Shown here: positions 17,030 to 25,750 of the stretch, in pieces | How positions within the stretch are numbered: the stretch's first letter is position 1 | How the letters are laid out: every line of letters starts with the position of its first letter | Origin: UBA8389 sp942493385 | GTDB taxonomy: Bacteria > Bacteroidota > Bacteroidia > Bacteroidales > UBA1402 | Direction of reading: 5' to 3' | DNA length: 64,000 bases | Assembly (NCBI GenBank): GCA_942493385.1 | Contig: OW818699.1 | Location: 930,001-994,000, forward strand | Position numbers and translations under genes: made by a program | The notes under the pieces: model-generated | Told to the model about the DNA's origin: nothing | The model's database searches: none | The model's input: the letters and a program-made list of their open reading frames with translations, nothing else

Positions 17030-18190
17030 TTATCGGTTATTTTCCTTTTGGGATTTTTCGTTTTTCGATCTCTGGACATCTTTGTCCGTTTTGTTACTAG
17101 TCCTAGTCGCATTCCTTTGATTGGTTACCGTAGTGCTTCTTTGAGTAGATACGGGTCGATTTTGCTGATTGGTAACAGTTGTACTTCTTTGATTGGTTAC
17201 CGTAGTACTTCTTTGAGTGTTTACAGGCCTATTCTGCTGATTCGTCACAGGTATATTTCTTTGATTGGTTACCGTAGTGCTTCTTTGAGTGTTTACAGGC
17301 CTATTCTGCTGATTGGTAACAGGTGTACTTCTTTGATTGGTTACCGTAGTGCTTCTTTGGACGTTTGCAGGCCTACTTTGCTGATTTACAGTAGGATTAC
17401 GTTGGTTTCTTTGCTGGATATCCCTCGAACTTGTCGTTCTGGTTTGTGAATTCCCGGCTTTCGGGCGATAAAGCCTCAATTCATCTTTGCTTAATCGTTG
17501 CCCGGGCTTGTCGTTGTCACGAACCATGACTGGAGTGTATCTTTTTCCGGTCGTTCTTTGAACATCGTCTCTAGATGGTCCTGAAATGTAGTTCCTTTGT
17601 TGCCTGGAATCATAAACTTGTCTTCTGATAACCTGAGAATTTCTAAGAATTTCACCGCGATTGTTATCCCTGATGACATAGTTGTGAATGTTGGTTCGGT
17701 TAAAATCCCGATCTCTTACAAAAATCCAATGATCGTTCGGATGGTTGTACTGACGGCCAAAACTGATGTTGATGTTAAGTCCTGAACCCATCGGTGCCCA
17801 ACCGTAATAACCATTGTACTGCCTCCAACTTACCCAGGATGGTCCCCATTCGTATCCAGGAATCCACATCCAGCCAAATCGATTGTTGTAATCCCAACGG
17901 CCATAATGAAAGGGAGCCCAACCCCAATCGTAATCGGAAACCCATGTCCATCCATAATTGGTAAGAACCCAACGACCATTCGTCGAATAGGGCACAAAAT
18001 CGGATCCGGCATCCGGCAACCAAACTTCACCCAATCCTGGATAATCAATCCATTGACCGTATGGGCTCAATTCATTGTAGAAGACTTGATCGTCGACATA
18101 ATCTTGCTGGGCAAAGCATCGTTGAGTGCTTTGAAGTGATAGGAATACGATAAAAAGGACTATCCCTGAGAATTTTATGGCTCGTCTCAT
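17030..18190 (-). CDS. DUF6600-type protein with Gln/Asn/Arg/Thr-rich repeat tail
   Basis: 386 residues with a signal peptide (residues ~1-27, ending CFAQ). Residues ~30-140 are very rich in Trp, Tyr and Gly in short repeats (SPYGQWIDYPGLGEVWLPD, GRWVLTNYGWTWVSDY, GWAPFHYGRWDY, GYEWGPSWVSW), the pattern of DUF6600 (YXWXPXGXW). From ~250 to the end the protein is low in hydrophobic residues and consists largely of a 24-residue unit repeated four times. Periplasmic or surface location is likely; function unknown. The basic repeat tail might bind polyanions or peptidoglycan, which is inference. Confidence 0.75.
   Translation of the reverse strand: MRRAIKFSGIVLFIVFLSLQSTQRCFAQQDYVDDQVFYNELSPYGQWIDYPGLGEVWLPDAGSDFVPYSTNGRWVLTNYGWTWVSDYDWGWAPFHYGRWDYNNRFGWMWIPGYEWGPSWVSWRQYNGYYGWAPMGSGLNINISFGRQYNHPNDHWIFVRDRDFNRTNIHNYVIRDNNRGEILRNSQVIRRQVYDSRQQRNYISGPSRDDVQRTTGKRYTPVMVRDNDKPGQRLSKDELRLYRPKAGNSQTRTTSSRDIQQRNQRNPTVNQQSRPANVQRSTTVTNQRSTPVTNQQNRPVNTQRSTTVTNQRNIPVTNQQNRPVNTQRSTTVTNQRSTTVTNQQNRPVSTQRSTTVTNQRNATRTSNKTDKDVQRSKNEKSQKENNR
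17087..17374 (-). repeat. Four 72-base tandem repeats inside the DUF6600 gene
   Basis: Four consecutive 24-codon units at residues 273-368, consensus RPVNTQRSTTVTNQ followed by RSTPVTNQQN. The first three units agree at nearly all positions and the last decays at its end (NATRTSNKT). Near identity at DNA level makes copy-number change by slippage or recombination likely. Confidence 0.85.
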
Positions 18191-18221
18191 TTTTACTAAT
18201 TGTTAAAAGATCCCATTTCTG

Positions 18222-18257
18222 TCAGTTCTCCGATGACATCGATCCAATCGGAGACTG
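18222..18257 (-). terminator. Hairpin between the OmpA and DUF6600 genes
   Basis: TCAGTTCTCCGAT at 18222-18234 pairs with ATCGGAGACTGA at 18246-18257 except for one bulged base. It lies 16 bases beyond the OmpA-protein stop codon and ~32 bases before the next start codon. There is no strong T-run, so it may be a weak terminator or a processing signal. Confidence 0.45.
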
Positions 18258-18272
18258 ACTGAATGGTATAAT

Positions 18273-19787
18273 TTATTTTGTAACTTCAAATTCAACGCGA
18301 CGGTTGCTTTGTCTACCATCAGAAGTTGCATTCGATTCGGTCGGTTGTTCTTCGCCCATTCCAACGGCAAGTAAATCTTTGGAAGGGATGCCTTTGAACA
18401 ACAAATATTCCTTGACGGCTAGTGCACGTGATTCGGATAACCGCTGATTCATTGCGTTAGAGCCTACATTATCGGTATGACCAATAACTCGGAGCTTATT
18501 CCAATAGGCATTATTGATCAGAATGCTTGCAACCTGATCCAAAATCTGAGTGGAGGCCGGTGTCAAATCGTTCGAGCCGGTTTTAAATTCAATGTTTTCG
18601 ATGGAAACGTTGACCCTACCTTCTTTTTGTTTTTCCAGTAGTCTAATGTCGGCTTCCATTTTCTGCAATTTTTGTTGAAGTGCTGTATTTTGATTGGATA
18701 GGTTATCCTGAACGACCGTATTTTTGGCATTCTCTTCCATATTGTCGACCCTTTCTTTCAAGTTTGCATTTTGAGTGGCCAAAGCACTTTGAGCGTTTGC
18801 ATTCTGTGTGGCTAAGGCGTTCTTATCGTTTGCACTCTTATTGAGTGCATTTTGAGCTGCCAAAGCATTCTGAGTGGATGCATTTGCTGCATCTTCCTGC
18901 ATTCTTTGCACCTTTTGCTGTAATTCTGCCTTTTCCCTTTCAGAAGCGCTCAGACGGTCCAGTGTTGCCTGGGTGTCGCCTTTGACGATGGTCGTATTGT
19001 TGACGATGACAGGTACAGGCTTGGGAGAATATTCGCACAAACTGATGTTGCGTGCATGTTTCATCAAAGCACTTACGAATTTATAACGAAAACCCATGGT
19101 GAATGCCATCGCTTCGTTGTTGCGGTTGGATCTGGCACTACCCATAGATGCGGTTTGATATTGACGGTACTGGCCTTCAAAACTAATATTGAAGTAATCG
19201 TTCAGCGTGAATTCGGCATTCAAACCAAGTTTGACAATGGCAGCGGGAGGTGCAATGCTACTGTTGGAAACAGCTACTCCCCAATTTAAATCATAATGAT
19301 AGAATGCGACACCGGCACCTAGGTCACCATATACATTCAGGTTTCTCCAAAAACCAGTTCTGAAGGGTTTCATGACATTGCTCAGATTGACCGAGCTAAT
19401 AAGAACGACATCGTGTGTGCCACCTTTCAGGAGGTGCGTTTCCGTCATGTACGTGTATGGTCTTGTATAATCGCTGTACAAATATTCCAAACCAATTCCA
19501 TACATTGGATTGAAAGTGTAATCGATCATACCACCGATTCCAAGGTTGAATTTGTCATAGAGGGTAGGTGAAGGCGGTGACATGGTGAAATAATTCACAC
19601 CGGTTTTTACGCCGAATGACAAGTGCGAAACCTCAATGTGTCCGCAAACGTCTGTTGCTGGTGAAACCGTCTCAACAGTTTCAGTTGTCTGTGTTGTTTT
19701 GGTTGTTTCAACCGTTTGAATGTCTTGTGCTGTAACGCAGGTGACCCCGCCAGCTAGGCATAAGGAAAGCAATAAAAGTTGTTTCAT
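18273..19787 (-). CDS. OmpA-family outer-membrane protein with beta-barrel and peptidoglycan-binding domain
   Basis: 504 residues. Signal peptide residues ~1-20; N-terminal barrel ~50-245; an Ala/Asn/Gln-rich coiled-coil ~270-375 with repeats of ALATQNAN type; C-terminal OmpA domain ~385-504 with the peptidoglycan-binding region LRVIGHTDNVGSNAMNQRLS and SNRRVEFEVTK. It should connect the outer membrane with peptidoglycan through a long stalk. The region between signal peptide and barrel is Thr/Val/Glu rich (VETTKTTQTTETVET). It probably has its own promoter (TACTTTTG at 19830-19837). Confidence 0.9.
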   Translation of the reverse strand: MKQLLLLSLCLAGGVTCVTAQDIQTVETTKTTQTTETVETVSPATDVCGHIEVSHLSFGVKTGVNYFTMSPPSPTLYDKFNLGIGGMIDYTFNPMYGIGLEYLYSDYTRPYTYMTETHLLKGGTHDVVLISSVNLSNVMKPFRTGFWRNLNVYGDLGAGVAFYHYDLNWGVAVSNSSIAPPAAIVKLGLNAEFTLNDYFNISFEGQYRQYQTASMGSARSNRNNEAMAFTMGFRYKFVSALMKHARNISLCEYSPKPVPVIVNNTTIVKGDTQATLDRLSASEREKAELQQKVQRMQEDAANASTQNALAAQNALNKSANDKNALATQNANAQSALATQNANLKERVDNMEENAKNTVVQDNLSNQNTALQQKLQKMEADIRLLEKQKEGRVNVSIENIEFKTGSNDLTPASTQILDQVASILINNAYWNKLRVIGHTDNVGSNAMNQRLSESRALAVKEYLLFKGIPSKDLLAVGMGEEQPTESNATSDGRQSNRRVEFEVTK

Positions 19788-19829
19788 AGGTGATAATTAT
19801 TAAGTGAATAAAATTATAAGGTCAACAAT

Positions 19830-19837
19830 CAAAAGTA
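19830..19837 (-). promoter_or_regulatory. Probable -7 element of the OmpA-family gene
   Basis: Minus-strand TACTTTTG matches TAnnTTTG and ends ~43 bases before the start codon. No convincing TTG at the proper upstream distance, so this is a tentative assignment. Confidence 0.45.
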
Positions 19838-20030
19838 CTTAGGTCAGATACTTAATACTTTATACAATTCAATGAAAGACTTGCATGATTCACACATTGC
19901 CAAATAATACCCGGTTACGGATTCCCTTTTGCCAACGATGTATGATTGTTGTAATTCTTTGCGGAAATTGTGTAATTGTTTTTTTTGTAGTTACCGGTAC
20001 TTTTATTTTTTACTTGAATACCTATTCTTA

Positions 20031-21584
20031 ATGAAAAGAAAAACCTGGTTGCTCTCTTTGCTCACAGTGATTGTGATGGTTTTAATTCTAAAACTGTCCA
20101 CGACTCTGTTCGTCGAACCTTGGTTGCGAAACCGAGTGGAAACCCTTTTCAATGCAAAGAGTGAAAAGTACCAGATCAAGGCCGGCCCCATCCATTTGCG
20201 GTTCCTATTCACTGAAATTAAGTTGGATAGTGTCGTTCTGATGAGCAAAGGCAATAAGGACCACAGACTATCCGGTAGAGTCACCGCTGTAAGAATTCAA
20301 GGAATCAATCTGTTTCGATTGTTGTTCCAAAAAAACATTGCAATTAGGAAACTGAGCATTTCGGAGATCCGCATTTTCGGGCAACTGCCGACCTCGGAAA
20401 AGAAGGCCTTGCCTACCCTAATTCCTTTTAATGTTCGGATAGGTCGAATCGTTCTGAAGAAAATTGATTTCGGAATTGTAGAACCAACACATGCCAAAGC
20501 ATACAGCCTTCAATCTGGTGTTTTGAGCATGTACCATTTTAAAATCGTGAAAGGGGATACGTTGTCCGTTCGGCTTATACCCAGATTTGATTTTAAAGCA
20601 GATGGAATTCAAACCGAGTCAAAAGACAGCATGTACACGTATCGCTTAAAGGGCGTCGATTATCGATTTCAGCAGGGAAAATTAGTTGTCAAGGAATTCG
20701 AGATCCATCCTAACTTTTCCAAAAAACGTTTTGCCGAGCTTCATCGATTTCCTGCCGATCGTATAAACGGACGCTTGACTAGCATTGTTGTAGGAGGCTT
20801 TTCGGTGGAAAACTTTTTAAAATCGAATCGGCTGGGCAGCTCCGGTATTGAAATTGACAGCATGAACTTGAACATCTTCCGTGATAACAGGAAAGAAAAG
20901 CGGCATGTCGTAAAACCCGTATTTCAGGAAATGATTTACAATTGCCCGGTTTCACTTAATTTGGACTCCATCCATGTCAGAAATGGAGACATCACCTACG
21001 TTGAACTTGTTCCGAAGGCAAACAATGAAGGAACAATCTGCTTCAATCAAATGCATGCAACGCTGTATAATGTAACCAATGATACAATTTATAAAAAAAA
21101 GAAGGCGTCACTTGTTCTTAAAGGGACTGCACTTTTAATGGGTAAGGGGAGGTTTAACGTTTTACTGAAAGCAAAACTGTATGACAGGCTCAATACCTTT
21201 ACGGTGAAGGCCGTCCTTTCCAACATGCCTGTTAGCCGTCTGAATCCGTTACTTAGCAACATTGTTTTCATAAAGGCTACTTCTGGAGAAATTGAAAGCA
21301 TGGATTTTTACTTTACTGCGAACGACCATAAAGCCGAGGGGCAGATGACGCTCCTTTATCAATCATTGAAGATTGCTGCAATTAATAAGAAAACAGACAA
21401 GACCAACGCCCCAAAAGACCGGTTTATGTCGATGATGATGAATTCCATGGTTAAGAACTCAAACCTTTTGCCTGGTAAAGAAGTTCGTGTTGGAAAAATT
21501 GAATATGTGAGAAATCCTGAAAAGTTTTTATTTCACTATTGCGTCAAATCCATCGTATCAGGTATTCAAACCAGTATTCTCTAG
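20031..21584 (+). CDS. Membrane-anchored AsmA-like protein, unknown function
   Basis: 517 residues from the ATG at 20031; earlier in-frame starts (19929) give a Cys-rich leader with no function apparent. One N-terminal membrane helix (~6-24) is followed by a long beta-rich periplasmic part (GPIHLRFLFTEIKLDSVVLM, KNIAIRKLSISEIRIFG), a pattern found in the AsmA/TamB-like superfamily that bridges the inner and outer membranes. The match is by general pattern and I do not claim a specific family. The last 27 bases overlap the convergent PAS gene. Confidence 0.62.
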   Translation: MKRKTWLLSLLTVIVMVLILKLSTTLFVEPWLRNRVETLFNAKSEKYQIKAGPIHLRFLFTEIKLDSVVLMSKGNKDHRLSGRVTAVRIQGINLFRLLFQKNIAIRKLSISEIRIFGQLPTSEKKALPTLIPFNVRIGRIVLKKIDFGIVEPTHAKAYSLQSGVLSMYHFKIVKGDTLSVRLIPRFDFKADGIQTESKDSMYTYRLKGVDYRFQQGKLVVKEFEIHPNFSKKRFAELHRFPADRINGRLTSIVVGGFSVENFLKSNRLGSSGIEIDSMNLNIFRDNRKEKRHVVKPVFQEMIYNCPVSLNLDSIHVRNGDITYVELVPKANNEGTICFNQMHATLYNVTNDTIYKKKKASLVLKGTALLMGKGRFNVLLKAKLYDRLNTFTVKAVLSNMPVSRLNPLLSNIVFIKATSGEIESMDFYFTANDHKAEGQMTLLYQSLKIAAINKKTDKTNAPKDRFMSMMMNSMVKNSNLLPGKEVRVGKIEYVRNPEKFLFHYCVKSIVSGIQTSIL

Positions 21585-22145
21585 TATTTCTCCATATTTG
21601 AAGGAATCTGAAATGTCCAAGACGGACAACAGGCAATTTTGTTCATCTTCTATGACAATGCCCTCTAAATATGCAGGGCAACGTCGATTTTTATCGTATC
21701 CAAGCCAGATCTTACAGCTTTCCTTCGCATTGCTTTTGAATACCTGCCAGAAGAATTCATGGAAGACGGGTAAGGATTCTTCTGAAACGAATAGTTTAAA
21801 ATTGCTGTGAATCAGGCTGAAACGTTTATCACCCAGAATTTCTGCACCGGTAAAGTTCAAATCCAAAATGCTGCCATTCTTATCCACTGTGAAATAGCCC
21901 AAGGGAGCAAAATCATATAAGAGGGTGAATTTTCGAAGTGCAGTTTCTGCAACATCATTGGCACGACGCAATTCTTCATTTTGCATTTCCAATTCGATTT
22001 GATGAACCTGCAATTCGTGCACCAACCTTTTTGCATCGGTTTCCATTTTTGGTACGCCCGAAGTCATGGTCTTTTCAACCAACTTTTCTTCTGCTTTTTG
22101 ACGCAGCATTTGAGCGTCCATTAATTCAAGATCTTCTTTTTTCAT
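21558..22145 (-). CDS. Single PAS-domain protein, probably translationally coupled to CheB-CheR-PAS
   Basis: 195 residues: an N-terminal coiled coil (HELQVHQIELEMQNEELRRA at ~44-63) and one PAS domain (~75-190; LYDFAPLGYFTVDKNGSILD). This arrangement normally precedes a histidine kinase core, but here the protein stops after the PAS domain, so it is either a stand-alone sensor adaptor or a truncated kinase. Its ATG overlaps the stop (ATGA) of the -1 frame extension of the preceding CheB-CheR gene, arguing for coupled translation. The 3' end overlaps the convergent AsmA-like gene. Confidence 0.8.
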   Translation of the reverse strand: MKKEDLELMDAQMLRQKAEEKLVEKTMTSGVPKMETDAKRLVHELQVHQIELEMQNEELRRANDVAETALRKFTLLYDFAPLGYFTVDKNGSILDLNFTGAEILGDKRFSLIHSNFKLFVSEESLPVFHEFFWQVFKSNAKESCKIWLGYDKNRRCPAYLEGIVIEDEQNCLLSVLDISDSFKYGEILENTGLNT

Positions 22146-22285
22146 GGCTTGATGGTGTAATGAGTCAGCAAAAACAGACCTTCAGACTCTTGTTTGTTGT
22201 TGTAGACGACCTTTACAGTCCATTCTACTTCAGAGTTTCGACCGTTGGCCGTGACGACGTTCATGCTGTAATTGGAGAGTTGCCC
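22142..22285 (-). other. -1 frame continuation of the CheB-CheR-PAS gene
   Basis: From the slippery site A AAA AAG (22291-22285, minus strand) the -1 frame stays open for 47 codons and encodes the missing end of the second PAS domain (GQLSNYSMNVVTANGRNSEV then EWTVKVVYNN ... LLTHYTIKP). It stops at 22142-22144, overlapping the next ATG. In frame 0 the protein ends only seven residues after the site. Either programmed -1 frameshifting or a one-base homopolymer deletion explains this. Confidence 0.8.
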
Positions 22286-25068
22286 TTTTTTTGCAAAGAT
22301 GTCAATTCCTTTTCTGTTTTTAATTGCATTTGTTCAGGAATAAATCGGCTGACAAACGATTGGTCCATTACTTCCGACACTGTTTTTCCGAAATAATGTT
22401 CAGCAATGGGATTGAATTCCATTATTTTCAATTCGGAAGAAAGGCGGATGATGATGTCTGAGGAGGCAGTCATAAGCAATTTATGGATTTGCTCCGTTTC
22501 ATGCAATTTTATTTCAACTTGTTTGATGTTGGTATGATTGAAAAAAGTGATGACCAAACCGTCAATCCGGTCGTCGTAGGTGCGATAGGGCATGACTCGA
22601 ATGGAAAACCAGCGCCCATCCTTGGAGGGTATTTGCTTTTCGATCAAGGTGAGTGAACGCAGTACTTCAATTGCATCCGCTTCAAGATCGGGATAAATCA
22701 GGTCGGTTACCAAATCTGTGAAAGGGCGCCCCACGTCACCTTTGATCAGTTTGAAAATCTTGGTGGCCTCGTTGGTGAATCTGCGAATATTTAGATTTTT
22801 GTCCAGAAACAAGGTGGCAATGTCGGTGCTGTTGAGCAGATTTTTCATATCGTTGTTCACCTTGGAGAACTCATCCACTTTGGACTGCAATTCGGCATTC
22901 ACCGTTTGCAGCTCTTCGTTCATGCTTTGCATTTCTTCCTTGGACGTGGTGAGTTCTTCGTTGGTTGATTGCAACTCTTCGTTAGTTGACTGCAACTCCT
23001 CGTTGGTGGATTTCAACTCTTCCTGTGAAGTTTGCATTTCTTCGAGCATGTTTTGCTGCTGCTCGCGCGCCATTTTAAGCTCAAATTCCAACCGAGACTG
23101 ATCAGTATTGTCCAACTTCTTCCCATAGTCCTTTGGCAAGTTGTCTTTTTGAATAGTTGGTATCTCTGTAAAAATAATCATGATCATTCCCAACAACGGT
23201 TGAGGCTTATCAATCCGTTGAATGGTTAAATTTAGGAAGTTGAACCCATCGTTGGTTTCAACCCTGACATGATGCAACACCACGGGATCAAACGTTTTCA
23301 ATGCTTTCCGGAAAGCGATGGGAAAGTCGTTTCGCAATCCTTCGCGCAACATGGCAAAAATATTCAAATTTGCTTTTCCGACAGAGGGTTCCAGGTATTT
23401 TCCGGTACGTCCGCTGATGTATAAGATGTCCCCGTTTTCGTTGACAAGTACTCCTGGAGGTGAAAAAGACTGCAGCAGCAGTTGGTCTGCCATTGTCTGC
23501 AGATTCTGAATGGAATTGACAGGCGTGAGTTTTTCCATAGGAACGGGTTGGGTTTTGGAAAAGGAAGAAGGAAAATCGTACAACTCCGGTTGCAAAGTAC
23601 TGGAAGACTTTTTGTATATTTTCAACTTGGAATCGATAGGCACAAATAAAGAAGCTTGTGAACCAAGTGTTTCGGCACTTCCAAGGATTAGAAATCCATT
23701 AGGATTGATGCTGTAGTAAAAAAGTGAAATCAAGTTTTTCTGCAACTCACTATCCAAATAAATCAATAGATTCCTGCACGAAATCAAATGAATTTTGCTG
23801 AATGGTGGATGCATGATGATGTTGTGCTGAGCAAACACGATCATCTCCCTGATCTCCGTATTGATGCGATAACCCGCATCGATGGGATAGAAGAATCGAT
23901 TCAGTCGGGTCGGGGAGACCTCCGATTTAATGGATGCTGCAAACACACCTTTGCGCGCAGTGTCGATGGCGTCTTGATCCAAATCGGTGGCAAATATTTG
24001 CAAAGAAATATTCCCCTGAGGTTTAAGCTTTTCCAAGACTTCTTTAAACACAATGGCTAAGGAATATGCTTCTTCGCCAGTGGAACATCCTGGAATCCAA
24101 GCACGTAGGACAGTGTTATCCGATTGTTTAGCTATCAGTGCAGGCAGAATCGTATCTTTTAATCGTTCCCAAACGGCAGTATCACGAAAGAAATTGGTGA
24201 CACCAATCAGCAATTCTTTAAAAAGTATGTCAATTTCCTTAGGATTCTCCTGCAGGAATTGGACGTAGGAATGAATCTTTTCAATCTTATGCACATGCAT
24301 CCTTCTTTCAATACGGCGATAAATCGTGTTCCGTTTATACAACCAGAAGTCATTACCGGTACGATGCCGAAGTAAATTCAGAATTTTTTCAAGCGAACTT
24401 TGAAGTTGATGATCACCGTCCTTGATGGTAGGTGTCATATCGGCATGTTTAAGAAACGAAAGGAGTTTGGCAGGTAATTCTGCCGCTGATGCAACAATAT
24501 CGACCGCTACCGAACCGATGGCGTTTCTGGGCATGCTGTCGAATTTTGCTGAACTAGGATCTTGAACCAAAACGATGCCGTTTCGTTCCTTGATGTACCG
24601 AACCCCTTCGCTACCATCAGAACCCATTCCGGAGAGTACGATCCCAATGGCATTTTCTTTCTGGTCTAGAGCCAGTGAACACATGAAATAATCGATAGGA
24701 AGGCGCAAACCTCGTTCCTCAATAGGCTCCGTCAAAAAGAGAATCCCTTGCAAGATTGACATACTTTTATTCGGTGGAATCACATACAGGTAGTCGGGTT
24801 TGACCCTAGTCCGGTCTTTAACCTGAAAAACGTTCATTTTGGTGACTCGCTGCAACAGTTCGGGCAAAATGCCTTTTTGCGTTGGATCCAAATGCTGGAT
24901 GACCACATAAGCCATTCCCGTTTTTTCCGGTAAATGTTTAAAAAAAAGCTCAAATGCCTCTAGCCCACCTGCCGATGCGCCAATACCCACAATTGGGAAC
25001 GGCGCGGAAGTAGGCTTAACGTTATGCTCAATGGATGAAGCCAAAACGATTTTCTTTAAGGGAGACAT
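22261..25068 (-). CDS. CheB-CheR fusion with coiled coil and PAS domains
   Basis: 935 residues in frame 0, 975 if the -1 extension is used. CheB methylesterase ~20-200 (active-site Ser in GIGASAGGLEAF, His in VIQHLDP, Asp in SGMGSDGSEG); CheR methyltransferase ~215-480 (WIPGCSTGEEAYSLAI, SAM-binding); a coiled coil ~655-735 built on EELQSTNEELQSTNEEL; then two PAS domains. No CheB receiver domain, and no chemoreceptors or flagellar genes nearby, so this belongs to the sensory CheB-CheR-PAS class that probably feeds a kinase or stress pathway rather than chemotaxis. The second PAS is cut off in frame 0. Confidence 0.9.
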   Translation of the reverse strand: MSPLKKIVLASSIEHNVKPTSAPFPIVGIGASAGGLEAFELFFKHLPEKTGMAYVVIQHLDPTQKGILPELLQRVTKMNVFQVKDRTRVKPDYLYVIPPNKSMSILQGILFLTEPIEERGLRLPIDYFMCSLALDQKENAIGIVLSGMGSDGSEGVRYIKERNGIVLVQDPSSAKFDSMPRNAIGSVAVDIVASAAELPAKLLSFLKHADMTPTIKDGDHQLQSSLEKILNLLRHRTGNDFWLYKRNTIYRRIERRMHVHKIEKIHSYVQFLQENPKEIDILFKELLIGVTNFFRDTAVWERLKDTILPALIAKQSDNTVLRAWIPGCSTGEEAYSLAIVFKEVLEKLKPQGNISLQIFATDLDQDAIDTARKGVFAASIKSEVSPTRLNRFFYPIDAGYRINTEIREMIVFAQHNIIMHPPFSKIHLISCRNLLIYLDSELQKNLISLFYYSINPNGFLILGSAETLGSQASLFVPIDSKLKIYKKSSSTLQPELYDFPSSFSKTQPVPMEKLTPVNSIQNLQTMADQLLLQSFSPPGVLVNENGDILYISGRTGKYLEPSVGKANLNIFAMLREGLRNDFPIAFRKALKTFDPVVLHHVRVETNDGFNFLNLTIQRIDKPQPLLGMIMIIFTEIPTIQKDNLPKDYGKKLDNTDQSRLEFELKMAREQQQNMLEEMQTSQEELKSTNEELQSTNEELQSTNEELTTSKEEMQSMNEELQTVNAELQSKVDEFSKVNNDMKNLLNSTDIATLFLDKNLNIRRFTNEATKIFKLIKGDVGRPFTDLVTDLIYPDLEADAIEVLRSLTLIEKQIPSKDGRWFSIRVMPYRTYDDRIDGLVITFFNHTNIKQVEIKLHETEQIHKLLMTASSDIIIRLSSELKIMEFNPIAEHYFGKTVSEVMDQSFVSRFIPEQMQLKTEKELTSLQKKGNSPITA

Positions 25069-25171
25069 GAGTTTTATTTCAAAGGGAAGGTATGCAAATT
25101 AAGTCATTTTAAACCGAAATGTACGAAACCTTTCATTTTCATTTGCAAACTCCTGCAAAATGAGGTAACTA

Positions 25172-25651
25172 TTATGCCGGCTTCCTGACAGGAACGATAA
25201 ACAATGGAATGGTGCTGCTCCTTAAAACTTTTTCGGTAATGCTGCCCAAGAGGACATTTTCCAGCCATTTACGACTGTGCGAACCAATAACGATGACATC
25301 CGCATGGATTTTCTTAGCTGTTTTCAAAATGGATTCAGCAGAATCCCCATCTCCTACAATAGTTTCGATGGTTTCATCTCCCAAGTTCAATTTGAATTTT
25401 TCCAGATATTCCAAGGTTGCTTTTTTTAGGCCTTCAATGTCTTCGTTTATCAAGGGATTCAAAATGGTAAATCCTGTGAAACCCGTAATGGGCGAATACT
25501 CGGTATTTGAATAGTAAACCGGATCGGCAACGACGTGCATCAATGCGACTGAAGCACCCATGGAACTTGCCAATGTGAATCCTGCATCGGCTACTTTCTT
25601 GGCGCTTTTGTCGTAATCCAGCGCAATAAGGACTTTTCTGTAGTTGTTCAT
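25172..25651 (-). CDS. Universal stress protein, UspA family
   Basis: 159 residues, one Usp domain. The N-terminal strand VLIALDYDKSAKKVADAG and the C-terminal nucleotide-loop region VIGSHSRKWLENVLLGS are visible; the latter keeps the G-xx-S-9x-GS spacing of ATP-binding Usp proteins, although Ser replaces the second Gly. Cytoplasmic; role in stress survival is inferred from the family. Placed between the tamB-tamL operon and the CheB-CheR sensor on the same strand, with ~100-base gaps on either side. Confidence 0.88.
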   Translation of the reverse strand: MNNYRKVLIALDYDKSAKKVADAGFTLASSMGASVALMHVVADPVYYSNTEYSPITGFTGFTILNPLINEDIEGLKKATLEYLEKFKLNLGDETIETIVGDGDSAESILKTAKKIHADVIVIGSHSRKWLENVLLGSITEKVLRSSTIPLFIVPVRKPA

Positions 25652-25750
25652 TTCGAGTTTGTTTTGTGAAACAAAATAAAGGGAAATGAACGTTTTGATG
25701 TTACACTTTTATACCAAAAGTTTACATAATTCCTAGATTCTGACGAGCGT

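Noticed and set aside
17027..17449. A plus-strand frame with repetitive Ser/Tyr/Leu-rich translation.
   Set aside because: The repetitiveness is the antisense reading of the 72-base repeats of the DUF6600 gene.
21938..22396. A plus-strand open frame of 152 codons opposite the CheB-CheR/PAS junction.
   Set aside because: It mirrors the -1 frame extension of the minus-strand sensor gene; its translation has no domain features and its codon pattern is that of an antisense shadow.
22261..25068. CheB-CheR fusion as evidence of a chemotaxis system.
   Set aside because: No chemoreceptor, CheA, CheW or motility gene in the window; coiled coil and PAS domains point to the sensory class unrelated to swimming.
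25700..25735. TGTAAA and TGTAAC words upstream of the universal stress protein gene.
   Set aside because: Spacing is 21 bases and there is no -7 element at the required distance; not counted as a PhoB box.
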